Source: Antiquaquibacter soli | GTDB lineage: Bacteria; Actinomycetota; Actinomycetes; Actinomycetales; Microbacteriaceae | NCBI RefSeq assembly: GCF_030580675.1 | Contig: NZ_JAUQUB010000004.1 | Coordinates: 1-64,000 of the forward strand | Direction: 5' to 3' | DNA length: 64,000 nucleotides | Shown: one piece after another, positions 1 through 9,456 of the stretch | How the letters are laid out: each line of letters opens with the position of its first letter | Position numbering within the stretch: position 1 is the stretch's first letter | Notes under the pieces: generated by a model | Told to the model about the DNA's origin: nothing | Database searches by the model: none | The model's input: the letters and a program-made list of their open reading frames with translations, nothing else | Position numbers and translations under genes: made by a program

Positions 1-266
1 GTCAGGCTCACCCCCGTGAGCTGCTGCACCGCCTTCTCCGGTGTCCGCGCGCCGGTGCGGGCGGCGAGGCCGCCCTGCCCGAGCTCCCGAGCCGACCGTC
101 GGGCGAGCTCACCCGAGATCGCCGCGACCACCGCATCCACCCGGCGCCGGGCCGCACCGGACTCGCGCTGCAACTGCAGCAGCGCCTCATCGGACACCGC
201 ACCCAAACCGGACACGTCGGGCAGCACGACCACACTCGTGGAGGTCTGAACGCCCGGTGTCTGCAT
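1..266 (-). CDS. DUF222/HNH endonuclease family protein, N-terminal fragment
   Basis: The gene reads leftwards from an ATG at 264-266 and runs off the window, so only about 88 residues are visible. The visible part is an alanine/arginine-rich helix region containing SGELARRSARELG and LAARTGARTPEKAVQQLTG. This is the typical start of the DUF222 domain that precedes a C-terminal HNH nuclease in the actinobacterial 13E12-type family. The HNH motif itself is outside the window. A GGAGG lies only one base before the ATG, so a slightly later GTG start is possible. A LexA-like box lies 20 bp upstream. The precise biological role of this family is not settled. Confidence 0.7.
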   Translation of the reverse strand, partial: MQTPGVQTSTSVVVLPDVSGLGAVSDEALLQLQRESGAARRRVDAVVAAISGELARRSARELGQGGLAARTGARTPEKAVQQLTGVSL

Positions 267-285
267 GCCTCCAGTCTATCATCCA

Positions 286-301
286 TCGAACACAGATTCG
301 A
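286..301 (-). promoter_or_regulatory. LexA-like SOS box
   Basis: TCGAACACAGATTCGA matches the actinobacterial LexA box TCGAAC-N4-GTTCGA at 11 of 12 specified positions. It lies just upstream of the DUF222/HNH gene, next to a possible -10 TAGACT on the minus strand. Members of the mycobacterial 13E12 family are known LexA targets, which makes the site plausible. Confidence 0.55.
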
Positions 302-323
302 TACTTGTGGACAACGCGCGGGG

Positions 324-329
324 TAGCCT
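324..329 (+). promoter_or_regulatory. -10 box TAGCCT for the DUF255 gene
   Basis: TAGCCT fits TANNNT and lies 6 nt before the ATG at 336. There is no room for a Shine-Dalgarno site, so the transcript is probably leaderless. Confidence 0.55.
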
Positions 330-335
330 GGACCC

Positions 336-2144
336 ATGCCCAACCGCCTCGCCGCAGCCGCGAGCCCCTACCTGCGCTCGCACGCCGACAATCCTGTCGA
401 CTGGTGGGCGTGGGGGCCCGAGCCGTTCGCCGAGGCCCGTCGGCGCGATGTACCCGTGCTGGTCTCGATCGGCTACTCGACGTGCCACTGGTGCCACGTC
501 ATGGCTCGCGAGAGCTTCAGCGACTCGGAGGTGGCCGCCTACCTCAACGAGAACCTCGTCGCGATCAAGGTCGATCGCGAGGAGCACTCCGAGGTCGACG
601 CCACCTACCTCGCCGCAGCGGGTGCCTTCACCCCCAACCTCGGCTGGCCGCTCAACGTCTTCGTCACCCCCGAGGGTCGCGCCTTCTTCGCCGGCACCTA
701 TTGGCCGCCCGAGCCCGTGCAAGGCATCCCGTCATTCCGGCAGGTGGTCGAGGCGGTGCTGAATGCGTGGCGCGACCGGCGCGCGGAGGTCGAGTCCAAC
801 GGGGACGCGATCGTCGCCGCGCTGACCCAGCCGCGCGCGGCGACGGGCGAACTGCCGACCGACCTCTCACCCGTCGTCGCGGCGCTCGAAGCGCAGGAGG
901 ACCCCGAGTTCGGCGGCTTCGGCACGGCTCCGAAGTTCCCGGTCGCGCCCGTCGTGCGCTTCCTCGTCGACCGCGGCGAGCCGCTCGGGATGCGCCTGCT
1001 CGACGCCATGGCGGCGTCCCCGCTGCGCGACCCGGTCGACGGCGGGTTCTTCCGCTACTCGACGCGGCGGGATTGGAGCGAGCCCCACTACGAGCGGATG
1101 CTCTACGACAACGCGCAGTTGCTCGCGGCGTACGCGGTGGGGGCGGCGACGTCGGGGTCCCTTCGAGAGCCCCCGGGAACGCGGTTCGCCGACGTCGCGG
1201 ACGGCATCGCCTCCTTCCTCCTCGACACGCTGCGCACCCCAGCGGGTACCTTCGCGAGTGCCCAGGACAGCGAGTCCACCGTCGACGGCCAGCGCGTCGA
1301 GGGCTTCTACTACTCGCTCGACGCCGCAAGCCGGTCCCGCCTCGACCCTCCGCCGATCGACGGCAAGGTGCTCACCGGCTGGAACGGGCTCGCGATCGAG
1401 GCGCTCGCCCTCGCGGGTCGGCTCCTCGGCCGGCCCGAGTGGGTGCAGGCGGCGGCCGAAGCCGCGGACGTGCTTCTCGCGGGCCCGATCATCCACTCGT
1501 CCATCGACGGTGTCGCCTCGAGCGCGCCCGTCACCCTCGAGGACTACGGGATGCTCGCCCGCGGCCTCCTCGAACTCGCCACCACCACGGGGGAGGTGCG
1601 CTACGCCGAGGCCGGGCGAGACCTCGTCGACGCGAGCCTGGAGGCGGGCGACCCGTTCGGCGTTCCCGGCGGCGGCGACCCCGTGCTCGCCGCGCAGGGA
1701 ATCGTCGTCGAGGCCGACGACAGCGACGGCGCCCACCCCTCCGGCCGCAGTGCGATGGCGGATGCGGCGCTCGTGCTGTACCAGCTCACCGCCGAGCGAC
1801 GGTACCGGGATGCCGCATCCCGCGCCGTCCAGCGCGTCGCGCACGCCGCGACGACGCATCCCGTCTCGCTCGGCGCCGCGCTCGGCGTGATCTCGCGCCT
1901 CGCCGCGCCAGCGCGTCAGCTCGTGGTCGTGGGGCACGGCGAGCTCGCCGAGGCGGCAGCAAGGGCACCGGGTCTCGTGGCGATCGTGAGCCCCGAGCAG
2001 GCTGCGTCGTGGTCTGCCGCGGGCTTCGAGCTCTTCGACGGCCGCGTCGAGCAGGGCGGTCGATCGACCGCCTACGTGTGCGAGGACTTCGTGTGCCGGC
2101 TGCCCGTGACGGAGCCGGGGGAGCTCATGCGGCTGCTGTCGTGA
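336..2144 (+). CDS. DUF255 thioredoxin-domain protein (YyaL/SPATA20 type)
   Basis: This 602-residue cytoplasmic protein belongs to the DUF255 family, which joins a thioredoxin-like domain (about residues 1-165) to an alpha/alpha-barrel domain related to N-acylglucosamine 2-epimerases. The thioredoxin part carries the hallmark STCHWCHVM, with the CxxC pair at Cys50 and Cys53. The barrel part includes [12 protein letters not shown] at about residue 347. The length is a little below the usual 650-700 residues of the family. The biochemical role is unknown; a redox or sugar-related function is often supposed. Its tail overlaps the convergent rhodanese gene by 20 bp. Confidence 0.85.
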   Translation: MPNRLAAAASPYLRSHADNPVDWWAWGPEPFAEARRRDVPVLVSIGYSTCHWCHVMARESFSDSEVAAYLNENLVAIKVDREEHSEVDATYLAAAGAFTPNLGWPLNVFVTPEGRAFFAGTYWPPEPVQGIPSFRQVVEAVLNAWRDRRAEVESNGDAIVAALTQPRAATGELPTDLSPVVAALEAQEDPEFGGFGTAPKFPVAPVVRFLVDRGEPLGMRLLDAMAASPLRDPVDGGFFRYSTRRDWSEPHYERMLYDNAQLLAAYAVGAATSGSLREPPGTRFADVADGIASFLLDTLRTPAGTFASAQDSESTVDGQRVEGFYYSLDAASRSRLDPPPIDGKVLTGWNGLAIEALALAGRLLGRPEWVQAAAEAADVLLAGPIIHSSIDGVASSAPVTLEDYGMLARGLLELATTTGEVRYAEAGRDLVDASLEAGDPFGVPGGGDPVLAAQGIVVEADDSDGAHPSGRSAMADAALVLYQLTAERRYRDAASRAVQRVAHAATTHPVSLGAALGVISRLAAPARQLVVVGHGELAEAAARAPGLVAIVSPEQAASWSAAGFELFDGRVEQGGRSTAYVCEDFVCRLPVTEPGELMRLLS

Positions 2145-3003
2145 CGAGCGGCGCGTCGGCGTCAGCCGCCCACTCGTTGAGCGATTCGTCATAGATGGCG
2201 ACGTTGCGGTGACCGAGCAGGGTCAGGGCGAGTGCATCGGAGGCCGCCGCGATGCCGCCGTTGCAGTACGTCACGACTCGCTCCTCGCGGAGCACCGGTG
2301 CGAAGAGCGCGGTGAGCCGTTCGGTCGGCGCGATCGCGTTCGTTTCGCGGTCGACGAGCTGGCCGGCCGGCGCGCTCACACTCCCGGGGATGTGGCCCTT
2401 GCGCGCTCGAGTGCCCGCCTCTCCCGTGAACTCCTTCGCCGGGATGCCGCACACCAGCGCACCCGGCGCCTCGCCCGCCACGATCGCCGCCACCTCGGCT
2501 TTCGACGCCCAGAGCTCAGGGCGTGGTGCCGCCGTGAAGACCCGGGGGGTCGCTTCGACGTGGCCGATGTCGACGGGCCGGTTCTCGGCGACCCACTTGT
2601 CGAGACCGCCGTCGAGAACCGCGACCCGGTCGTAGCCGAATGCGCGGAAGAGCCACCACACCCTCGACGCCCACTGGCCGACCACCGCGTCGTAGACGAC
2701 GACGGTGGTGTCGTTGTCGACCCCGAGGGCGCCGACCGCCGTGGCGAATCGTTCGGCGTCGGGCCGGGTGAACGGGTAGCGCTCCTCGGGATCCGACAGC
2801 TCCTCGATCACGTCCGCGAACACCGCTCCCGGCACGTGGCCGTTCACGATGTAGCTCTCGTGGCCGCCGAGGTATCCGGGGCGCCCGTTCGGCTGCGTGT
2901 ACAGCAGCACCGTGGCGTCGAGTACGACGAGGCCCTCGGTGCCGAGGTGGTCGGCGAGCCACTGCGTGGACACGAGGGGGGAATCGAGGTGGGGTGCGCT
3001 CAT
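2125..3003 (-). CDS. Thiosulfate/3-mercaptopyruvate-type sulfurtransferase (two rhodanese domains)
   Basis: The 292-residue protein has two rhodanese domains, as in SseA/CysA2-type sulfurtransferases that move sulfane sulfur from thiosulfate or 3-mercaptopyruvate to an acceptor. The N-terminal non-catalytic domain includes [20 protein letters not shown]. The C-terminal domain carries the active-site loop YCNGGIAAA with Cys247. The loop differs from the classical CRxGxT/R forms, so the donor cannot be predicted. I start the gene at ATG 3003 rather than further upstream because a TACCGT -10 element lies 7 nt before it. The next gene downstream is convergent and overlaps. Confidence 0.85.
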   Translation of the reverse strand: MSAPHLDSPLVSTQWLADHLGTEGLVVLDATVLLYTQPNGRPGYLGGHESYIVNGHVPGAVFADVIEELSDPEERYPFTRPDAERFATAVGALGVDNDTTVVVYDAVVGQWASRVWWLFRAFGYDRVAVLDGGLDKWVAENRPVDIGHVEATPRVFTAAPRPELWASKAEVAAIVAGEAPGALVCGIPAKEFTGEAGTRARKGHIPGSVSAPAGQLVDRETNAIAPTERLTALFAPVLREERVVTYCNGGIAAASDALALTLLGHRNVAIYDESLNEWAADADAPLVTTAAA

Positions 3004-3010
3004 GGCCACC

Positions 3011-3016
3011 ACGGTA
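3011..3016 (-). promoter_or_regulatory. -10 box TACCGT for the rhodanese gene
   Basis: TACCGT on the minus strand lies 7 nt before ATG 3003. It supports the short start and a leaderless message. Confidence 0.45.
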
Positions 3017-3083
3017 GGCCGCGGCATCCCGCTCGCCAACGCCGACCGCAACACCGCGTAACCGTGTTACGCGCAGTGTTACG

Positions 3084-3674
3084 TCAGCGGACGGTCTTGC
3101 GCGCCGTGATGACCCCGGTGTCGAAGCCGAGGAGGTGCAGTCCGCCGTGGAAGCGGGCGTGCTCGACCTTGATGCAGCGGTCCATCACGACGGTGAGACC
3201 CTTCGACTCGCCGTAGATCGCCGCGTCCTGGTTCCAGATGCCGAGCTGCACCCAGACCGTCTTGGCGCCCACCTCGAGCACGTCGTCGATGACGCTCGGG
3301 ATGTCGCTGCCCTTGCGGAACACGTCGACGATGTCGGGCACCACGGGAAGCGACTTGAGGTCGGGGTACGCCTTGTGCCCGAGGATCTCGTCGGCGTTCG
3401 GATTGACGAAGTACACGTCGTAGTCGCTCGACTGCAGCAGGTACGTGCCCACGAAGTAGCTCGAGCGCGCCGGGTTCGGCGATGCTCCGACGATCGCGAT
3501 GGACTTCGCCTTGCGGAGGATGGCGAGCCGCTCCTTCGCAGTCGGGCCGACCCAGGTGCGCTGCGACTTGAGGAGCTTCGCGAGCGGCGAGCTCGCGGGG
3601 ATGTCGCACGTGAGGCCGTTGGCGAGCTGCGTGGTGACGGTCTCTTCCGTCGCGGTGTCGGTTGCGATGCTCAT
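3084..3674 (-). CDS. CoA-binding domain protein (YccU-like)
   Basis: The 196-residue protein carries a CoA_binding_2 Rossmann domain, seen as SIAIVGASPNPARSSYFVG followed by VYFVNPNADEILGHKAYPDL and a C-terminal VVMDRCIKVEH segment. Single-domain proteins of this type bind CoA and may be involved in acyl-CoA handling or protection, but a reaction is not known. The start is ATG 3674, one base after the TGA of metY, with AAGGAG just upstream inside the metY end. It is therefore translated from the metY message; this neighbourhood of metY and a CoA-binding protein is common in actinobacteria. Confidence 0.8.
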   Translation of the reverse strand: MSIATDTATEETVTTQLANGLTCDIPASSPLAKLLKSQRTWVGPTAKERLAILRKAKSIAIVGASPNPARSSYFVGTYLLQSSDYDVYFVNPNADEILGHKAYPDLKSLPVVPDIVDVFRKGSDIPSVIDDVLEVGAKTVWVQLGIWNQDAAIYGESKGLTVVMDRCIKVEHARFHGGLHLLGFDTGVITARKTVR

Positions 3675-3675
3675 G

Positions 3676-4965
3676 TCACTCCTTGGTCGCGGCGGCGAGT
3701 GCCTGGTCGAGGTCATCAACGATGTCCTCGGGGTCCTCTATTCCCACGCTGATGCGCACGACGCCCGGCAGGACGCCCGCGTCGATCAGTTGCTGCTCCG
3801 AGAGCTGCGCGTGCGTGGTCGAGGCGGGGTGGATGACGAGGGTCTTCGCATCCCCGATGTTGGCGAGGTGGCTCGCGAGGTTCACCGACTCGATGAACTT
3901 CTGGCCGGCCGCGCGGCCGCCCTTCACTCCGAACGAGAACACCGAGCCCGGGCCCTTCGGGAGGTACTTGGCCGCGCGCTCGAAGTGCGGGTGGTCGGGC
4001 AGACCTGCCCAATTGACGAACTCGATGCGCGGGTCGGCCTTGAGCCACTCGGCGACGATGCGCGCGTTGTCGACGTGCGCCTGCATGCGGAACGGAAGGG
4101 TCTCGACGCCCTGGGCGAGCAGCCACGCGGAGTGCGGGGCGAGCACGGGCCCGATGTCGCGCAGCTGCTCGGCGCGGAGCCGGGTGAGGAACGCGTACTC
4201 GCCGAAGTTGCCGTGCCAGTTGAGCCCGCCGTACGACGGCACCGGCTGGTCGAAGAGCGGGAAGCGGTGGTTCGCCCAGTGGAATCGCCCCGACTCGACG
4301 ACGACGCCGCCGAGCGTGGTGCCTGCTCCGCCGAGGAACTTGGTCGCCGAGTGCACGACGATGTCGGCGCCCCACTCGATCGGGCGGTTGAGGTAGGGCG
4401 TTGCGACCGTCGAGTCGATGATGAGCGGCACCTCGTGGGCGTGCGCCACATCGGCCAGTCCCTCGATGTCGGCGATCTCGCCGGACGGATTGGCGATGGT
4501 CTCCGCGTAGACGGCCTTCGTCTTGTCGGTGATCGCCGCAGCGTACTCGGCGGGGTCGGACGAACGGATGAACGTGGTCTCGACCCCGAATCGCCGCAGC
4601 GTGATGTCGAGCTGGGTGATCGAGCCGCCGTAGAGGTTCGCGGAGGCGACGATGTGGTCGCCGGCCCCCGCGAGCGAGGCGAACGTGATGAACTGCGCCC
4701 CGAGACCGCTCGAGGTGGCCACGGCGCCGAGCGCATTCTCGAGGGATGCCACCCGCTCCTCGAAGCTCGCGACCGTCGGGTTCGCGAGCCGGGAGTAGAT
4801 GTTGCCGTACTTCTGGAGGGCGAAGCGGGCCGCAGCATCCGCCGTGTCGTCGAAGACGAACGCACTCGATTGGTAGATGGGCAGGGCGCGCGCGCCGGTG
4901 ACTTCGTCGGGAATGTTGCCTGCGTGGATCGCGCGGGTACGGAAGCCGTACTCTCTATCTGCCAT
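3676..4965 (-). CDS. metY: O-acetylhomoserine sulfhydrylase
   Basis: This 429-residue enzyme of the Cys/Met metabolism PLP family joins sulfide to O-acetyl-L-homoserine to give homocysteine in methionine synthesis. Support comes from the opening GFRTRAIHAGNIPDE, the internal YGNIYSRLANPTV and NLYGGS segments, and the PLP lysine Lys209 in HSATKFLGG. The length matches MetY (about 430) rather than the shorter MetB/MetC group (about 390). The gene heads a two-gene unit with the CoA-binding protein. A -10 element 6 nt before ATG 4965 fixes the start. Confidence 0.9.
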   Translation of the reverse strand: MADREYGFRTRAIHAGNIPDEVTGARALPIYQSSAFVFDDTADAAARFALQKYGNIYSRLANPTVASFEERVASLENALGAVATSSGLGAQFITFASLAGAGDHIVASANLYGGSITQLDITLRRFGVETTFIRSSDPAEYAAAITDKTKAVYAETIANPSGEIADIEGLADVAHAHEVPLIIDSTVATPYLNRPIEWGADIVVHSATKFLGGAGTTLGGVVVESGRFHWANHRFPLFDQPVPSYGGLNWHGNFGEYAFLTRLRAEQLRDIGPVLAPHSAWLLAQGVETLPFRMQAHVDNARIVAEWLKADPRIEFVNWAGLPDHPHFERAAKYLPKGPGSVFSFGVKGGRAAGQKFIESVNLASHLANIGDAKTLVIHPASTTHAQLSEQQLIDAGVLPGVVRISVGIEDPEDIVDDLDQALAAATKE

Positions 4966-4971
4966 GCGATC

Positions 4972-4977
4972 AGGCTA
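4972..4977 (-). promoter_or_regulatory. -10 box TAGCCT for metY
   Basis: TAGCCT on the minus strand lies 6 nt before the metY ATG, an arrangement expected for a leaderless message. Confidence 0.55.
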
Positions 4978-5016
4978 CCGAACCGGTGACGCGGTATTTC
5001 CCGGTGTTGCGCGCGG

Positions 5017-5442
5017 TTACGCGTCCCCGGCCCGGGCGGCGAGCTGCCGCGCGAGTTCGCCGGCATCCACGACGTGCCAGTGCTCGGCGATGCGCCCCTC
5101 CCGCACCCGGTAGAAGTCGGCGAAGGCGACCGTCACCCCGCGCGCTTCCAGCACGGAGCGGGTGACGACGAGGTCTGCCGCGGCGACGACGCTCTCGAGG
5201 CGGTACGCGCCGTCGGGCAGCGCGGTCCAGAGCCCCCCGAGCTTGGCGATGACGCCGGTCGGACCGGCGTCGTCCCCGGCGGGGTCGTGGTCGACGAAGT
5301 CCTCCGCGATGAACTCGCCCGCGGCGGCTGGGTCGCGCCGAGCCGACAGCACGCGGTCGAAGAAATCGACGACGACCTCCGCACCGCGTCGGGCTTCGGG
5401 GGAGTCCGCGACGACGAGCGGCCGTGAGTCTGACGCGGTCAC
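5017..5442 (-). CDS. SnoaL/NTF2-like ester cyclase family protein
   Basis: This 141-residue protein has the SnoaL-like fold, with VVDFFDRVLSARRDPAAAGEF, FIAEDFVDHDP and a C-terminal FYRVREGRIAEHWHVVD. The last segment is the typical strand pair of the family. Such proteins are small soluble hydrolases, cyclases or binding proteins, and substrate cannot be inferred. The GTG start overlaps the stop of the large surface-protein gene (GTGA), so the two are translationally coupled, although no functional link is obvious. Confidence 0.75.
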   Translation of the reverse strand: MTASDSRPLVVADSPEARRGAEVVVDFFDRVLSARRDPAAAGEFIAEDFVDHDPAGDDAGPTGVIAKLGGLWTALPDGAYRLESVVAAADLVVTRSVLEARGVTVAFADFYRVREGRIAEHWHVVDAGELARQLAARAGDA

Positions 5443-8400
5443 AGCTGCACGTCTTCGAGCTGCGACTCGTCGACCTCGGTGTGCGGATTGTCTTCCTTCG
5501 TCTCCTCCTTGCCGGTGAGTCGGAAGAAGAAGTACACCGCCAGGGCGAGGACGGTGAAGGCGCCGAGGACGGCGACCGTGACCCAGACCGGTCCGGTCTG
5601 CTCGGACCACGAGGTCGGTAGCACCACCAGGATCCACGCGGCGGCGATGAAGGCGTACACGGCAGCCCAGAGCCAGCGGGAGTGCTCCGCGATCTCGGAG
5701 CCGTCGAGGAACTTGAAGGGGAGCATCCCGACCACCAGGGCCGTAAGGCCCTCCGCGGTGATCGCCGCGGTGGTCTCGAAGGCGAGCGCCGACCCGAACG
5801 AGTCGGGGGCGGTAGTGGCCGACAGGATGCTGTACGCCGTCCAGCCGAGCATCGCCAGGGTGAACACCACACCGGCCTGCACGAGCGCGACCTTGGCCCG
5901 CTGCGCCGCGCTCGTCGTGTCGAGCACCGTGATGCCGATGACGAGTCCGAGGAGGAACCCGGGGCTGAAGTCGATCAGCCGCGACAGGAACACGCCGACC
6001 ACGGCGATCAGGATGCCGAGGGGCTTGAGCTCCACGACCCAGTCGAGGCCCCACCGGCGACGGATGATCGTGCCGGAGATGATGCTCGCGAGGTACCCGA
6101 CGACGAACAGCGCGAGCGCGCACGCGAGCACCAGGCGGAAGGACGCGAGGTCGGCGCCGAACCCGGGGTCGGCGAAGCCGAAGATGAGGGCAGCGAGAAC
6201 GGTGAGCGCGAGAGCGCCGAAGACGTGACGTGACTGGAACCACGCCCCGAAGCGCTCCCACCAGGGCGCACGCACACGCGGGAGCCCGCGGGTGATGCGC
6301 TCGTAGTTCTCGGAGATCGTCGAGTTGAGCAGTTCAGCGGGAAGACCGACGAGCAGGAGCAGTACGAGCCCGGCGAGGGCGGCGCCCCCGAGCGCGACCG
6401 GGTTGGTGAGCACGGCCTGAGCGGGCTCGAGCACGGTCGTGAGCGACGTGGGTGCCGCGGGGTCGTTGCGGTCGACGCCGGCGCCTCCCGTCAGGGGCAG
6501 CGCGTCGCTCTTGGTGCTGAGCGGCGGCTCCGCCCGGGTGCGCGGCGGCTCGAGGACGGTCACCGGCACGCGACTGGTCGAGGGGATGCCCGTGCCGGCC
6601 GCCGGGGTGACGGTGACGACGATCTCGTGCTCGCCGGGCTCCGCGTCCTCGGGGATCGTGACACCGAGCAGGAAGTTGCCGGCGGCGTCGACGACGGTCG
6701 AGCCGATGTCGACGGGGGTGGAATGGAACTCCGCGTCGACCGCGGCGGTGGGCGGCAGGCCCGATCCGCTGAGCGTCGTCGAGTCGCCGGGCTGGAACTC
6801 GGTGCCGCCCGTGGTGAAGATGAAGGTCCAGGGCAGGAAGACCGTGGGCGGGGTGACGATGGTCTCCGCCGTGACGGCGAAGGCGACGGGACCCGTCAGG
6901 GCGGAGAAGCCCGACAGGGACAGGTCGGGGATGTCTGCCTCGTTGCCGGTCTGGGCGACGAAGCCCTGCGCGCGCTGCACGGCGACCGCTCCGTAGCTGC
7001 CCGCGGCCAGGGCGGTCGAGCACGACCACGAGCCGTCCGAGCCGACGGTGGCGAGGCAGTACGTCACTCCCTCGGCGGAGCGGGCCTCGATGGTGTAGCC
7101 GGGCGTACCCGATCCGCGGAACGTCACCGACTCCTCGCCGCCCGCGGCGGTGATTGTCGGGGTCGACGGGATGAGGATGTAGTCGTTCTGGTAGGGACTG
7201 CTCCCGCTCTCGCTCTGCTGGTTCGCGTAGACGTTGTAGATGCCCGGCGCGAGACCCGTGAGGGAGCATCCGGTCGACTGGATCGCCGGGACCGCGGTGC
7301 CTTCTGCGCCCTCGCCGCCGCCCTCGCCCCCTTCTCCGCCACCACCGGTGCCGCACGAGCTCAGGAGGGAGTAGGTGTACGAGCCGCTCGGGTTGCCGAC
7401 CGTGTAGACCGACACTCCGATGTCGAACCCGGGCTCCGCGGTGCCCGCGATGCCGATGGATGCCGGACCCATGTCGTACGACATCGTCGGTTTCGCCAGC
7501 ACGAGGCGAGTGCCGGTGGATGCCGCGCTCGTCGGGCCGGGGTTGTCGAGCACGCCGTCGTCGTCGAACAGCACCGCGGTGATCGACACGGGCCCCCCGG
7601 GGCCGATCCCGAGGGTGCAGGCCCAGTCGGACTCGAAGTAGGCGATGGAGTCCTCGCACTGGTCGGACCCGCCCGGCCACGTCGCGGTGACCCGCACGAT
7701 GTACTGGCCGGAGTCGACGTTCTCGAACTGGCCCTCCACGAACATCGTCGGCTGGTAGCTCTCCCACCCGTCTACCGGGCTGATGATGTCCGTCGCGGGC
7801 GGGACGGGCGGCGCCTCCACCGTGAGCGTCGTGAAGGCCGGGGGAACGCCGGCGTTCGAGACGTTGCCGGCGCGGTCGGCCTGCACCGCGCTCACCGTGT
7901 GCGGGCCCAGCGCAAGCGGCGCGATCAGGTCGCACGACCAGTTGCCGCCCGCATCGCCGACCGGCGCGCTCTCGCACGCCACCGGATCGCCGTCGATGTA
8001 GACGGTCACGAGCGCGCCCTCCTCGGCGCTGCCGGTGATGGTGGGCGTGTTGTCGGTCGTCGTCCCCGACGTGAACACCCCCGGGTCGGTGGGCGCGGCG
8101 GTGTCGATCGTGATCGTCCGCGTCTCCGAGAACCCGCCCGGCAGTGGGTCGTTGAAGACGAAGTAGGAGTACGTGCCGTCGAGCAGCGGCGAGTCCGGCG
8201 TGCACGACCAGGCTCCGCCCGACGGGGTGGGGTCCGAGCAGTACGGGTCCTCCCCATCGAGTACGTCGACGTTCGTCGCGAGCGGGTCGACCGTTCCCGA
8301 GAAGGTCGGGGTGGTGTCGTTCGTGTAGAAGTCGTCCGCGGCGGGGCTGGTGATCGTGGGCTCCTGGAGCCGGTAGATCTCGATCGGCGTTCCGAGCATG

Positions 8401-9395
8401 GACAGTTGGCCCTGCTCGTTCGTCGTCGAGGCGGCGAGGTAGTTGACGCCGTAGTCGAGCTCGTCCGCGACCGAATCGGTAGAGGCGTCGCAGTACCAGA
8501 CGGTGGCGAGCTCCGCGGTCGGGGCGTTGCAGTACCACCACCACGAACTGCCGTCGGTCGACCGCCACACGGTCACGCTCGTCGTGTACTGCCCCATCGA
8601 GCCCTGAACCTGGGGGGTCGCCCCGCTCGTGTACCAGGGTGCGAAGGTCTGGTCGGTCGTGGGGGTCTGCGGCATCAGGATCGTGAGATCCTGGGGGGCC
8701 GATGGAGCCTGCGGCGAGCCATCCGCCTCCGCGCCCGTCGCGACGACCGGGTAGGTGATCGACGTCGCATAGGGATCCTCGACGTAGCTCGCAAGCGGAG
8801 TCGACGTGCACGACCAGTCGCCGTTCGCGTCGACCGGCGACGAGCAGAGGTCGGCCCCATTCGCCGAGACCGTGACCGACCCCATGTGCGGTCCGGTCCC
8901 CGTGAACGTCGGGGTCGAGTCGAGGGTGGATGCTCCGGGAGCCGGCGACGTGATCACGGCGGGGTCGGTGCTGCCCACCACGAGGTCCACCGGCGAGCTC
9001 ACCGGGCTCACTTCAGCGGGCGTGGCGTTCTCGTAGCTGACGGCTGTGAACTGCGCAGTCCCGTACTGAAGGCCGGACATGGCGTAGCTCGAGCACGACC
9101 ACGGCACCGCCGGGTCGATGGGGTCGTAGATCGTCAAGGACCCGGAGCAGTAGGGCTGCGCGGTACCGCCGTTGAACGACACGGACACGTCGATCGTCTG
9201 GTCGCCCCCGCCCGAGTGATCGGTGACTCCGCTGATCGAGACCGGCCCGGAGTCGGTCTGCACCGAGAATCCGAGGGGATCGATCGAGACGCTCAGGGGG
9301 GCGTAGGCGGCGGCGGGCAGCGCGCCGAGAGCGATGGTCGCGCCGATGAGGGCGAGCGCGGCGGTAGCGGCGGCGGTACGGCGGATCGGGGACAT
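5439..9395 (-). CDS. Giant Ig-like surface protein with C-terminal multi-pass membrane domain
   Basis: The 1,318-residue protein starts with a signal peptide (about residues 1-28, ending ALPAAAYA). A long extracellular region of repeated bacterial Ig-like modules follows, for example TITSPAADDFYTNDTTPTFSG near residue 347, many with a paired-cysteine WSC motif. A glycine/glutamate-rich spacer lies at about 680-700. An LPLTGG sequence lies at about 965. From about 995 to the end come roughly nine hydrophobic segments, beginning with LAGLVLLLLVGLPAELLNST, and an acidic tail. LPLTG is not at the C terminus and lacks a normal sorting tail, so sortase anchoring is unlikely. I do not know a tested function; a membrane-tethered adhesin, envelope sensor or channel-like protein are all possible. 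The downstream gene overlaps by 4 bp. Confidence 0.75.
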   Translation of the reverse strand: MSPIRRTAAATAALALIGATIALGALPAAAYAPLSVSIDPLGFSVQTDSGPVSISGVTDHSGGGDQTIDVSVSFNGGTAQPYCSGSLTIYDPIDPAVPWSCSSYAMSGLQYGTAQFTAVSYENATPAEVSPVSSPVDLVVGSTDPAVITSPAPGASTLDSTPTFTGTGPHMGSVTVSANGADLCSSPVDANGDWSCTSTPLASYVEDPYATSITYPVVATGAEADGSPQAPSAPQDLTILMPQTPTTDQTFAPWYTSGATPQVQGSMGQYTTSVTVWRSTDGSSWWWYCNAPTAELATVWYCDASTDSVADELDYGVNYLAASTTNEQGQLSMLGTPIEIYRLQEPTITSPAADDFYTNDTTPTFSGTVDPLATNVDVLDGEDPYCSDPTPSGGAWSCTPDSPLLDGTYSYFVFNDPLPGGFSETRTITIDTAAPTDPGVFTSGTTTDNTPTITGSAEEGALVTVYIDGDPVACESAPVGDAGGNWSCDLIAPLALGPHTVSAVQADRAGNVSNAGVPPAFTTLTVEAPPVPPATDIISPVDGWESYQPTMFVEGQFENVDSGQYIVRVTATWPGGSDQCEDSIAYFESDWACTLGIGPGGPVSITAVLFDDDGVLDNPGPTSAASTGTRLVLAKPTMSYDMGPASIGIAGTAEPGFDIGVSVYTVGNPSGSYTYSLLSSCGTGGGGEGGEGGGEGAEGTAVPAIQSTGCSLTGLAPGIYNVYANQQSESGSSPYQNDYILIPSTPTITAAGGEESVTFRGSGTPGYTIEARSAEGVTYCLATVGSDGSWSCSTALAAGSYGAVAVQRAQGFVAQTGNEADIPDLSLSGFSALTGPVAFAVTAETIVTPPTVFLPWTFIFTTGGTEFQPGDSTTLSGSGLPPTAAVDAEFHSTPVDIGSTVVDAAGNFLLGVTIPEDAEPGEHEIVVTVTPAAGTGIPSTSRVPVTVLEPPRTRAEPPLSTKSDALPLTGGAGVDRNDPAAPTSLTTVLEPAQAVLTNPVALGGAALAGLVLLLLVGLPAELLNSTISENYERITRGLPRVRAPWWERFGAWFQSRHVFGALALTVLAALIFGFADPGFGADLASFRLVLACALALFVVGYLASIISGTIIRRRWGLDWVVELKPLGILIAVVGVFLSRLIDFSPGFLLGLVIGITVLDTTSAAQRAKVALVQAGVVFTLAMLGWTAYSILSATTAPDSFGSALAFETTAAITAEGLTALVVGMLPFKFLDGSEIAEHSRWLWAAVYAFIAAAWILVVLPTSWSEQTGPVWVTVAVLGAFTVLALAVYFFFRLTGKEETKEDNPHTEVDESQLEDVQL

Positions 9396-9456
9396 GCGGC
9401 GCCTCGTTGCGGGGGAGGGGGGAGCCAGGGGTGCGGGCCAGTATATCCGCGGCGTA

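Noticed and set aside
6480-6510. LPLTGG in the giant surface protein as a sortase signal
   Set aside because: The motif is about 350 residues from the C terminus and is followed by a multi-pass membrane domain, not by a single helix and short basic tail.
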